The translations under genes were made by a program, and so were the position numbers. Below the pieces are notes generated by a model, which saw only the letters and a program-made list of their open reading frames with translations, had not been told where the DNA came from and did not search any database. Shown in pieces: positions 1 through 9,000 of a DNA stretch of 64,000 bases. Each line of letters starts with the position of its first letter. Positions within the stretch are counted from its first letter, which is position 1. Where the stretch lies: the NCBI GenBank assembly GCA_028285085.1, contig JANQQI010000129.1, forward strand, positions 1-64,000, given 5' to 3'. This DNA is from Saprospiraceae bacterium. Lineage in GTDB: Bacteria; Bacteroidota; Bacteroidia; Chitinophagales; Saprospiraceae.

Positions 1-1
1 A

Positions 2-1762
2 CGGGACTACCGGCAAGCCGCTGCTGCCTTCGCTCCAATCAAAGATGCGGAGATCAAGCAGGAGCCACCAGTACAATTGCTCTACGCTCAGAGTCTCCAG
101 CAAGATGCAAATTACACCGAAGCGGAAGCGATATACACTGCATTCGCCCAAAATTATCAGGGCCCAAATCAAGATCGCTGGCGCGCTCAAGCACAACTAG
201 CCATCGAAGGCTGCCAGCTCGCTCAAAAAAATCCTCCCGCCAGCGAAGTTGAAGTTCAAATACTAAGTAGCAGTATCAATACCGTCGCCGATGAATATGC
301 TCCTCTGGCGTTCAATGATGACTTGCTTTATTTTTCTTCTACAGTAGATGGATATTCGAAAATATTCCGCTCACATTTACAAAATGGTAGCTGGACGCCT
401 GCGGTCCTCCCTCGTTTTCCAACCTACGATAATCTCCACGTCGGTCACGGGACCTTCACACCGGACAACAAGCGTTTTTATTTTACCATCTGTGAAAGTG
501 GTAGTGTTGATCCCGTCAAAGCAAAATGCGATCTGTACGTTACCGTACGCGAAAATGACGAATGGAGTAAACCCCGAAAGCTTCGCGATTACATTAAACT
601 CGGTGGCACCACCGCTAGTCATCCTTTTGTGATACACAAACGTGATCAGGAAATTCTCTATTTCGCCTCCGATCGTAAAGGCGGTATGGGTGGTATGGAT
701 ATTTGGTACATGACCCGCCACGTGGATAGCGAAGAATATGATTTTACCTTACCGGTCAATCTCGGTGCTTCTGTTAATACCGCTTACGATGAAATTACAC
801 CGTTTTATGATGCCCCCGAGGCAACGCTCTATTTCAGTTCGAATGGACACGTAGCTTGGGGTGGTTTTGATATCTTTCAAGCGCAGGGTGAGATGGCGAA
901 ATGGGAAAACGTGCAAAATTTAGGCTTGCCATACAACTCACCAGCTGATGATTATTACTTTGCACTCAGTCCGAGCAAACAAAGTGGTTTTTTTAGTTCT
1001 AATCGCCGCTTTGACATGTCTAAAATTAGTACGCGCCAAAATGATCTATTCTATTTTGCAACCCCTAGTCAGGAGGTCATGGTCAGTGGTAACATTTACG
1101 ACGAGCAGCAAAATAATTTACTAAAAGACGTGCAGATTTATTTGTACGAAAAGAAAAACAGCCATCAGCGACGACTCTTACAATCGTTGATTGCTAATAA
1201 TGGAACTTACCAGTTCGCCCTTTTACCCGATCGGGAATTCATTATCGAAGCATCGAAATACGGCTATGATGCAGTAGAATACAGCTTTAATACTTTCGAA
1301 ACGCAGGATGCCTACGGCGAACCCATTTACCTGAAGCCATCAAAAAGCCAACCTTTGGTCCAAAAGACCGAAACGATATTCCGGGAAGAAGACAGCATTG
1401 CTAGTGTGGAGGAAGCGATTGGGTCTTCTGAATCCAAATCGGAAACGACAACACCTGAGCGATACATCAACGCCTATTTCCAAGGCTTTGCGGTCACCAC
1501 TACTGCGCCAAAGCATCAAGGGCTTTATTGGAAAGTGCAAATCTCAACCGCCGAGCGTTTTGATGCCTCCGATTCGCAATTCAATAGCATTCGTCAATTT
1601 GGGCGAATCGATACCGAATATATCGCCGGAAAAAACTGGACGCGTATTCTATTGGCCGATTATTTCTCGCTGCGCGAGGCACGGGATATCATGCTTAAAG
1701 CCCGGGAACTTGGTTTTCCTGAAGCCTTTGTCGTGCGCTACAAAAACGGTAATCGCTTGTAA
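2..1762 (+). CDS. PorE-like PD40 beta-propeller protein with SPOR-like C-terminus, 5' truncated
   Basis: The reading frame is open from base 2, so the start and any signal peptide lie before the window. The first visible residues look like a TPR helix pair (DYRQAAAAF, then YTEAEAIYTAF). Next comes a long propeller region with PD40-type strands such as LLYFSSTVDGY, ILYFASDRKGGMGGMDIW and LYFSSNGHVAWGGFDIF, then a short carboxypeptidase-regulatory-like beta domain (VMVSGNIYDEQ). The last 80 residues (YWKVQIST to the end) resemble a SPOR domain. TPR, WD40/PD40 and regulatory domains in this order are known from PorE, the T9SS component that binds peptidoglycan through an OmpA domain. Here a SPOR-like end takes that place. 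The family assignment is good; the role as a cell-wall anchor is inference. Confidence 0.7.
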   Translation, partial: RDYRQAAAAFAPIKDAEIKQEPPVQLLYAQSLQQDANYTEAEAIYTAFAQNYQGPNQDRWRAQAQLAIEGCQLAQKNPPASEVEVQILSSSINTVADEYAPLAFNDDLLYFSSTVDGYSKIFRSHLQNGSWTPAVLPRFPTYDNLHVGHGTFTPDNKRFYFTICESGSVDPVKAKCDLYVTVRENDEWSKPRKLRDYIKLGGTTASHPFVIHKRDQEILYFASDRKGGMGGMDIWYMTRHVDSEEYDFTLPVNLGASVNTAYDEITPFYDAPEATLYFSSNGHVAWGGFDIFQAQGEMAKWENVQNLGLPYNSPADDYYFALSPSKQSGFFSSNRRFDMSKISTRQNDLFYFATPSQEVMVSGNIYDEQQNNLLKDVQIYLYEKKNSHQRRLLQSLIANNGTYQFALLPDREFIIEASKYGYDAVEYSFNTFETQDAYGEPIYLKPSKSQPLVQKTETIFREEDSIASVEEAIGSSESKSETTTPERYINAYFQGFAVTTTAPKHQGLYWKVQISTAERFDASDSQFNSIRQFGRIDTEYIAGKNWTRILLADYFSLREARDIMLKARELGFPEAFVVRYKNGNRL

Positions 1763-1828
1763 TAACCATTTTCTGACTCAACCTATTCCTTCGGTTATTG
1801 TTAACTTTCTGATTAAAACTAAATCACT

Positions 1829-3334
1829 TTGAAAGTTAACATCATTGGCGCAGGAATTGCGGGTATTGCCTCGGCCATTCGACTAGCGAGTCGTGGCATG
1901 ACAGTCGAAGTATTCGAAGCTAACGACTATCCCGGTGGTAAGCTTTCTGCATTCGATCTAGAAGGTTATCGTTTCGATGCCGGTCCCTCGCTTTTTACGA
2001 TGCCTCAGTATGTCGATCGGCTATTTGAAGTAGCCGGTGAAGTCCCAACCGATCATTTTCGCTACCAACGACTCGATGTTGTTTGTAATTATTTTTGGGA
2101 GGATGGCGCTCGGCTATCCGCCTGGGCAGAGCCAAAACGATTTGCGGCTGAAGTGGAGCAGCAACTCGGTGTCCCAAGTCAGCGCTTAGACCGTGCCTTG
2201 CAAGATAGCGCCCGAAAGTATCGACTGACCGGCCAAATTTTCCTGGAACATAGCTTGCATAAAGCCTCTACCTGGCTACGACCATCCGTCGCCAAAGCCA
2301 TGCTCCAGATCCCTACTTTGGATATTTTCAGTACAATGCACGATGTTAATCAAAAACATTTGCAGCATCCTAAATTGGTGCAGCTTTTTAATCGATTTGC
2401 AACTTACAATGGTTCGAACCCCTATCGGGCTTCCGGTATTTTAAATATTATTCCACATTTCGAGCACCATTTCGGAGCATACATTCCCGAAGGCGGTATG
2501 TACGCCATTACGGAGAGCCTATATCAATTGGCTATGCGCAAAGGTGTTCAGTTTCATTTTAGCCAAAAAGTCAGCGAGATTATCGTCGAGCAAGGCCAAG
2601 CCAAAGCGCTACGCACAGCTGATGGCCAGGTTCATCATGCGGATCTAACGGTCAGCAATATGGATGTTTTTTATACTTACAAAAAACTACTTCCCAAAGA
2701 AAAGCATCCTAAAAAAACACTCGCTCAGCAAAAGTCAACCTCGGCATTGATTTTTTATTGGGGTATTGAAAAATCATTTCCAGAGCTTGATCTGCACAAT
2801 ATCTTCTTCAGTGAAGACTATCGCAACGAGTTTGCTTTGCTTGAAGCGGGGAAAGTGTCCGATGATCCCACGGTTTATGTCAATATCACCTCAAAGTATT
2901 GCTCGGAAGATGCACCGGCAGGCCACGAGAATTGGTTTGTCATGGTCAATGTCCCCTATAATTCTGGTCAAGATTGGGATAGTATCATCACTCGTACACG
3001 TCAGAATGTTCTCAATAAATTATCACGAATTCTGAAAACGGAAGTGGCACCACTTATTGCTTGTGAAGAACAACTCGATCCCCGTAGCATCGATATGAAG
3101 ACGTCTTCGCACTTGGGTGCTTTGTACGGTACCAGCTCGAATGATCGTATGTCTGCCTTTCTGCGCCACGCTAATTTTTCTAACCGAATCAAAAACCTTT
3201 ATTTCTGTGGTGGCAGCGTGCACCCCGGTGGCGGTATTCCATTGTGTTTACTTTCCGCAAAAATCGTGGATGAGTTAGTTGCCGAAAAATATTCCAGCGT
3301 CAAACCTCAATCGGTAAATGCGTTGACCTCATAA
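1829..3334 (+). CDS. crtD: Carotenoid 3,4-desaturase (CrtD-type, CrtI family)
   Basis: This is a 501-residue FAD enzyme of the phytoene desaturase family. The N-terminus carries the dinucleotide-binding GAGIAGIASA fold followed by the E of VEVFEA, and the C-terminus has the family signature YFCGGSVHPGGGIPLCLLSAK. Such enzymes remove hydrogens from the acyclic end of carotenoids at the membrane. The central FNRFATYNGSNPY / IIPHFEHHFGAYIPEGGM region and the direct neighbour cruF point to the 1-hydroxycarotenoid 3,4-desaturase branch (CrtD) rather than the phytoene desaturase CrtI. The start is a TTG at 1829: it puts the nucleotide-binding strand at residue 3, as usual in the family. The next gene begins 9 bases after the stop. 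Family is certain; the CrtD choice is from context and motif memory. Confidence 0.78.
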   Translation: MKVNIIGAGIAGIASAIRLASRGMTVEVFEANDYPGGKLSAFDLEGYRFDAGPSLFTMPQYVDRLFEVAGEVPTDHFRYQRLDVVCNYFWEDGARLSAWAEPKRFAAEVEQQLGVPSQRLDRALQDSARKYRLTGQIFLEHSLHKASTWLRPSVAKAMLQIPTLDIFSTMHDVNQKHLQHPKLVQLFNRFATYNGSNPYRASGILNIIPHFEHHFGAYIPEGGMYAITESLYQLAMRKGVQFHFSQKVSEIIVEQGQAKALRTADGQVHHADLTVSNMDVFYTYKKLLPKEKHPKKTLAQQKSTSALIFYWGIEKSFPELDLHNIFFSEDYRNEFALLEAGKVSDDPTVYVNITSKYCSEDAPAGHENWFVMVNVPYNSGQDWDSIITRTRQNVLNKLSRILKTEVAPLIACEEQLDPRSIDMKTSSHLGALYGTSSNDRMSAFLRHANFSNRIKNLYFCGGSVHPGGGIPLCLLSAKIVDELVAEKYSSVKPQSVNALTS

Positions 3335-3343
3335 TTCGATAAG

Positions 3344-3994
3344 ATGACCTCTATCAGCTTGGAACAAACCAAACAACTCAGCCATCCTAACACAGCGATT
3401 ATCATCCTGGTGATCTTTTACGCTGTTGGTATTTTAGGTACGAAACTGTCGATACATCCTGATTTCCTGTTGCTGACGCCTTTTAATTTACTGCTATCGA
3501 TTAGTCTGGTTATTTGGCATCATCACCCAAAGGAGGCCAAGCTATGGGGCTTTTTACTGACTTGCTTCATTATAGGCTATGCTTCAGAGGTTATTGGAGT
3601 CAATACAGGTCTTATCTTCGGTGAATATGCCTACGGCCCGGTATTGGGTTGGCAACTTTGGGACACACCTTTGATGATTGGGGTGAATTGGGCCATGCTG
3701 GCTTACTGCTCGGGGACTGTGATCAATTACCTCGCCGGGCGGCTCCCTTGGTGGCTCAAAGGGATTCTTTCCGCCGCCCTGATGGTCGGGCTGGATGTGT
3801 TGATTGAGCCGGTAGCGATACGCTACGACTTCTGGAGCTGGGAGCAACACCTGCCACCTTTACAGAATTATCTGGGCTGGTTTGCGGTAGCCTTACCGCT
3901 CTTACTACTATTTCACTGGCTTTTCAAAGATTCCAAAAACAAAGTCGCTATCGCACTGTTTATTCTCCAAATTGCATTTTTTACGCTCTTGTAG
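3344..3994 (+). CDS. cruF: Carotenoid 1,2-hydratase CruF family membrane protein
   Basis: The protein has 216 residues and about seven hydrophobic segments (for example TAIIILVIFYAVGILG and WFAVALPLLLLFHWLF). It carries the family pattern SEVIGVNTGLIFGEYAYGPVLGWQLWDTPLMIGVNWAML. This family (older name DUF422) includes CruF, which adds water across the 1',2' double bond of the psi end of gamma-carotene. It starts 9 bases after crtD and is followed after 31 bases by crtZ, so the three are very probably one transcript. CruF activity on one end, CrtD desaturation next to it and CrtZ hydroxylation of the beta ring would together give saproxanthin. The reaction is inferred from family and neighbours. 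Confidence 0.8.
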   Translation: MTSISLEQTKQLSHPNTAIIILVIFYAVGILGTKLSIHPDFLLLTPFNLLLSISLVIWHHHPKEAKLWGFLLTCFIIGYASEVIGVNTGLIFGEYAYGPVLGWQLWDTPLMIGVNWAMLAYCSGTVINYLAGRLPWWLKGILSAALMVGLDVLIEPVAIRYDFWSWEQHLPPLQNYLGWFAVALPLLLLFHWLFKDSKNKVAIALFILQIAFFTLL

Positions 3995-4025
3995 TTAACT
4001 TCGTCTTTGAATTGAACGCCAATTT

Positions 4026-4511
4026 ATGAATATCGCTATTTATATCTTCGTCACCTTGGCCTCAGTAGCTGCTATGGAATTTGTGGCTTGGTTTGCACAC
4101 AAATATATCATGCATGGCTTTCTCTGGGTATGGCACGAAGATCATCACCTCCCCCACCATGAGAAAGAAGGTTTTTTTGAAAAGAATGATCTCTTCTTCT
4201 TGGTATTCGCTATTCCGAGCGCACTTTGCTACATCTTGGGGTCAGCTACACCTCAATTTTGGCTATTTTTCGTTGGAGTTGGTATCTCTATCTATGGCCT
4301 TATCTATTTTCTGATTCACGACGTTTACATTCATCAGCGCTTCAAATGGTTCCGGCAATTAGACAATCGCTATTCCCGGGCTATCTTGCGCGCTCACGGT
4401 GCACATCACGCCAAACAAACCAAACAGGATTGCGAATCTTTCGGTTTATTGGTGATTGATTCTAAATATTATAAAAAGCGGCGTGAGTGGAAGCAAGAAG
4501 CTTCACATTAA
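4026..4511 (+). CDS. crtZ: Beta-carotene hydroxylase
   Basis: This 161-residue integral membrane protein belongs to the fatty-acid-hydroxylase/sterol-desaturase superfamily. It shows the histidine clusters that bind the di-iron centre: HKYIMHGFLWVWHEDHH near residues 26-42, HDVYIH near 99-104, and AHGAHH near 124-129. CrtZ enzymes hydroxylate C-3 of the beta-ionone ring. The length and the order of the motifs match bacterial CrtZ. It is the third gene of the crtD-cruF-crtZ block and ends 10 bases before the convergent next gene; a 6 bp hairpin (4505-4519) spans the junction. No lycopene cyclase, crtB or crtI is visible, so the early pathway must be encoded elsewhere. Confidence 0.88.
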   Translation: MNIAIYIFVTLASVAAMEFVAWFAHKYIMHGFLWVWHEDHHLPHHEKEGFFEKNDLFFLVFAIPSALCYILGSATPQFWLFFVGVGISIYGLIYFLIHDVYIHQRFKWFRQLDNRYSRAILRAHGAHHAKQTKQDCESFGLLVIDSKYYKKRREWKQEASH

Positions 4512-4521
4512 GCTAATGTCA

Positions 4522-5922
4522 CTAGCGAGCGACTAATTTTGCCAACAACCAGGGCCGCTGAGGCAGAATCTTCGCCGCCTCGATTTCCTGTTTCAATTTA
4601 TGCTTTGCATTGTCGTCTCCCGGCGAGATATTTAACAATTTGCGGGTCAGCTGTACCATTGCTAAATAATGGACTTTGTGGTATCCAATCACTTTTTTAC
4701 GAGAAAGATAGGTCTGAAAACTGTTCAATAAAGATTCCAGTGCTTCCAGCTCCGAACGCTCGTAGTAAATCATCAACAGGATAATTTTCGCATCCAAATT
4801 GAGTAGCAAATCTTTTTCGTCAATGTACAACAGTAATTGCATCGCTTTATCGTAATCCCCCTGGATGAAATGCACACGAGCCAAGTTGTAAGAGAAATTA
4901 CTCTCTCGATATTTGGGATCAAGGGAAGCGCGGTAGTCGTGTACAAAGCTTTTAACCCAGTCTACCTCTCCGAGATTTAGCCCCAAGGCTACTACATTTT
5001 TATAAGTAAATCGACTCAAAAAAGTATTCTCCCCAAAGAATTTACGGCTAAAACCTTCCTGATAAAGCTGAAAGGCTACTCTGGTATGGTAAGTTTCACC
5101 CCGATTTAGGCGTTTAATACAGAAGTTGATGGCGAGTAAGTAAAGATCACGCGCTTCCAAGCGAGAAAACTGCTCCTGATCCTGCAAAAGTCGTTGACGA
5201 AAGAATTCAAATTGATCATCACTATCCTCTGTAGCCGCCCTGTAATAATGATAATAAACTGCAATGGCCGGCTCTTCCAAATAATTACTCTCAGATAAGT
5301 AATCCAGCATTTGAGGCAAAAAACTATAATCGTAATCGACTTTGTAAACGGCCTGGTGTGCCAATAGCATGCAGCTTTGCTTAAGCTTGCTGGCCGTGAT
5401 GAATACATCTAAGCGACGACTCAACTCTTGCAAATTGTTCGTTGTCGTCCGTTGACGGGAATCTGCAAAAGCATAGCGCTCAAATTCAAGGAGATACTGC
5501 GCGTACAAATAATCGCGATCCAGGTGCATCTTTTCCAGCTGCTGCTGGCCTTCGGCCAGCGCCCGCCGAAAATGCTTTTCAAGGCCACGCTCTCGATAAG
5601 CCTCCGCCAGATTCAATTGCCGGTATATGGGGCGACGTTGTGCTTGTTTATAAGCAAGATAATCCTCTATCAATCCCAGCAACCAAGACATTAAATGACG
5701 CATGTATTTTTCCTCAAAGGCCACGCCGGGAAATAGTTCTGCAAATACAGCTTCTCGTTGTAAACTCGCCGTCTCCCCCCCTTTACTTTTCAACAAATAG
5801 GTCCACAATGCGATAACTTCCTCTTTACGATTAAATAATGGTGATTGTAGTAATTTGCTCACACCTCGCTTATCCGGACCATTCAATTTATGATAAACCT
5901 CTACTAATTTACTATTATACAT
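4522..5922 (-). CDS. Helical-repeat protein of unknown function
   Basis: The 466-residue product has no signal peptide or membrane segment and is predicted by eye to be almost entirely alpha-helical. It has TPR-like spacing of small and aromatic residues, for example near YNLARVHFIQGDYDKAMQLLLYI. The N-terminus (VEVYHKLNGPDKRGVSKLLQSPLFNRKEEV) resembles a family of uncharacterised proteins common in Saprospiria. The gene at 50776-52251 has the same size, helical character and N-terminal layout and may be a distant paralogue. The gene is transcribed toward crtZ and away from the T9SS protein at 6074. I cannot assign a function. Confidence 0.75.
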   Translation of the reverse strand: MYNSKLVEVYHKLNGPDKRGVSKLLQSPLFNRKEEVIALWTYLLKSKGGETASLQREAVFAELFPGVAFEEKYMRHLMSWLLGLIEDYLAYKQAQRRPIYRQLNLAEAYRERGLEKHFRRALAEGQQQLEKMHLDRDYLYAQYLLEFERYAFADSRQRTTTNNLQELSRRLDVFITASKLKQSCMLLAHQAVYKVDYDYSFLPQMLDYLSESNYLEEPAIAVYYHYYRAATEDSDDQFEFFRQRLLQDQEQFSRLEARDLYLLAINFCIKRLNRGETYHTRVAFQLYQEGFSRKFFGENTFLSRFTYKNVVALGLNLGEVDWVKSFVHDYRASLDPKYRESNFSYNLARVHFIQGDYDKAMQLLLYIDEKDLLLNLDAKIILLMIYYERSELEALESLLNSFQTYLSRKKVIGYHKVHYLAMVQLTRKLLNISPGDDNAKHKLKQEIEAAKILPQRPWLLAKLVAR

Positions 5923-6009
5923 TTTTTAATATTTGACAAAACACCTTTTAATTCCTTTAAAATAGCACATTTATATAGGTTTAAACTATGATAAATTAGT
6001 TTAATTGTG

Positions 6010-6040
6010 TTTGTTCTACTAGAAAAAAACATCGACTTTG
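6010..6040 (+). promoter_or_regulatory. Candidate Bacteroidota promoter for the gene at 6074
   Basis: TTTG at 6010-6013 is followed after exactly 19 bases by CGACTTTG at 6033-6040. The second box keeps the TTTG half of the TANNTTTG consensus but has CG in place of TA. It lies 33 bases before the start codon in the divergent region 5923-6073. Confidence 0.4.
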
Positions 6041-6073
6041 GTAGTGACAATTAAAAGAAGTACACCTTAAACT

Positions 6074-9000
6074 ATGATCAACGGTATGCGCTTAAAGCGT
6101 GCTCTATTTTGGCTTCTCTTGGTGATAGGAATCACTTCCTCACATGCACAGTGGCAACCGTTGGCTTATACGTCCATTTTCCCTGACCTCAATGCACTGG
6201 ATTTTCGTAGTTCGAGCTTCGGTTTGGGAGCAGCTAAAGAGTCCGCCATTATTCGAACTATCGACGGCGGCAGAAGTTGGGATACTGTTTACAACGCTCC
6301 CCCGGTGTATACTTTCAATGATCTGTTGTTTATCGATGAGTTTCGCGTTATAGCCATTGGGTCATTAGCCGATAATCCCGGTTGTAATCCTGTCTCCGAA
6401 CAAAGTATTCTAATCTACAGTGAGGACGCAGGTGCCAGTTGGACCACCAAATTTTTCGAGTATAGGCTCTGGCAAATTAGCTTCCCCACCCCTCAGACGG
6501 GATACATCAGTGCGAGTTGTGGACAATACCTGAAAAGTACCAACGGTGGTGAAAACTGGGCATTCAATGATCTGTCTCAAACCACTGAAGATCTTTATAC
6601 CATTTCATTTGTAAGCGATGATATTGGTTACGCTACAAATGATCAAAACGAATTATTTAAAACCACTAATGGAGGGACAGATTGGATCGTTATTCCTCCA
6701 GATGGTCCCTACCAAAGCCCCGTTGATCTGCAATTCGTTTCGGAGGAAGTTGGTTATGCTGTGCGGCTGTCAAATGGTATTATTACGACTACTGATGGTG
6801 GTGAAAACTGGACAATAATACCCGCCGTAAGTGCAGAAAACCTTTACGTAACTGATATCTCCAGCGGTTATGCGGGAAGAGTAGATGGTGGCCTGCTTCA
6901 ATTCATCGATGGAGGTGCAACGATTCTACCCGCTCCAATCAATACAATTACCGGGATCAATGATATGTCGACTCGGGCTATAGCCTTTATTTCTCCCGGT
7001 AGAGGTTTTATCGCTGGCTCTAATGTATTTTATGTTCTAACCAATCCCAAACATACCCTCGCTGGGACTATCTATGTAGATGAAAACGAAGATTGTAGCT
7101 ATGCGCCCGCTTCTGAAGCTGGTTTAAATGATTGGTCTATTCTGGCCACTAACCAAAACACAGGTGAGCGTAATTTCACGACTTCAAATACCGACGGAAG
7201 TTATTCGCTCAATGTTGATACCGGTCAATATACGCTAACGCTATTTCCCCCTAATGAAAATTGGCTGCCCTGTAATACGCCACTTGATCTCGATTTGACC
7301 GTCGCAGAAGACACAACGTTTCTCAATCTGGGTCAACAAAAAATTGTTGAGTGCCCCGTACTCGAGGTTGACCTTTCAGCTACTGCTCAAAAAGTCTGTG
7401 AGACCAACATTATCCATGGTGTGTATCGCAATCGTGGAACGGGCTTGGCAGTCAGTCCGGTGCTCGAAGTCCAGCTCGACCCGGCGATGAGTTATATCAC
7501 TAGCTCTCTTCTGTTTACTAATGTGGCTGATAATCTATTTACTGCTGATCTGCCGGATATTCCACCGGGCGCTGAAGTCACTTTTACTATTGAGACTAGC
7601 CTAAGTTGCGATGCTGCCATTGGTCAAACGCATTGTATAATGGCGCACATCCGCCCGGATGATTTTTGCTTCCCCCCGGATCCCAGCTGGGATGGTGCTA
7701 GTCTCCAGGTTACTGCAGAATGCGAAGCCGACTCGCTCATTTTTACCGTTTCTAATTCAGGCAATGCACTGGCCGAGGTGAGCAACTATATCATAATTGA
7801 AGATAATGTGTTGTTACGAGAAAGCATTTTAAATCCTGGCCCGGGTGAGGACACGACCTTGATCTTTTATCCTGAGGGGGAGATGCTACGTATGGAGCTG
7901 GATCAATCCCCATTTCATCCCGGCCGCAGCCAACCGTCAGCGGCCTACGAGGGCTGCGGCGCGACCAACAGTAATGAGATCAGCTTAGGCTTTTTCACAC
8001 AGTATCCAGAGGATGATGCAAATCGCTTCGTATCTATGGATTGTCAGGAAAATCTTACTCAGGATGCTTCGCTCGACTTGGTATACGCTTATCCCAAAGG
8101 TTATTCAGATTTACACTTCATCCGGCCAAATCAGGATATTGAATACCGTATTCCATTCAAGAATAATGGAACGACCTTAGTGCCAAGTGTATACATTCAA
8201 ATTACGCCATCGGACGCTCAGATTATTACAAGCACTGTAGCCGGTGCGGGAAGCCATCCTTATGATTTTTTCCTCTCTGAAGGAGATTTGATTAATTTCA
8301 AATTAGAAAACATCGACCTTCCTTCCGGTGCTGAAGGCTTTATCAAGTTCCGTATCCAACAAAAGCCAGATAATCCCGACGGTACTACGATTTCACCTTT
8401 AATTACGATTTCGTACGGCGAAGCCCAACCCAGTGTCTCAGGAGTATACACCCATCGCGTTAAAAATGATTTTTTGCCAGCATTAGAACAACTCGTCATC
8501 AATGGTCTGGTAAGTGATCTTAATGAACAAGCGGTTGAAGGTGTCGCCGTTAGTTTAAACGGAGAGCTTGAAAATGTAACTGACGCTGCCGGAGCCTATA
8601 CCTTGATTGCAACAGCTTCCGAAGCGCCTTTTATCCTTCGTGCCAGCCGCTCATCTGCTTTACTTAACGGCTTATCCGCTTATGATCTTTATTTGCTTGA
8701 TGATTATTTGGCGAATCCTCAGAATGTCAATCAGCCGATGTACTGGCTGGCAGCAGACGTAGATCGCTCGGGTGAGGTCAACGCTACCGACCAAGTTTTA
8801 CTGGAGGCGATTTTACTGGAAGGCGCAAATAATATCGAAGAATTACCTTGGCGAATTATTCCCAAGAACACCTCTTTAGAAACAATCAACATCAATAATA
8901 GCACAGTCTCCGAATCCTTGGAATTAGCTAATCCAGCTCAGATGAATACCATCAATTTCCAAGCGATAAAAACCGGTGACCTCAATAGCAACGCCCAAGC

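Noticed and set aside
2409-2425. tRNA T-loop-like sequence GGTTCGAACCCC
   Set aside because: It lies in frame inside crtD, and no acceptor stem, D arm or anticodon arm can be drawn around it.
5442-5816. 124-codon plus-strand frame opposite the helical protein at 4522
   Set aside because: Shadow of a long minus-strand gene with consistent helical coding pattern.
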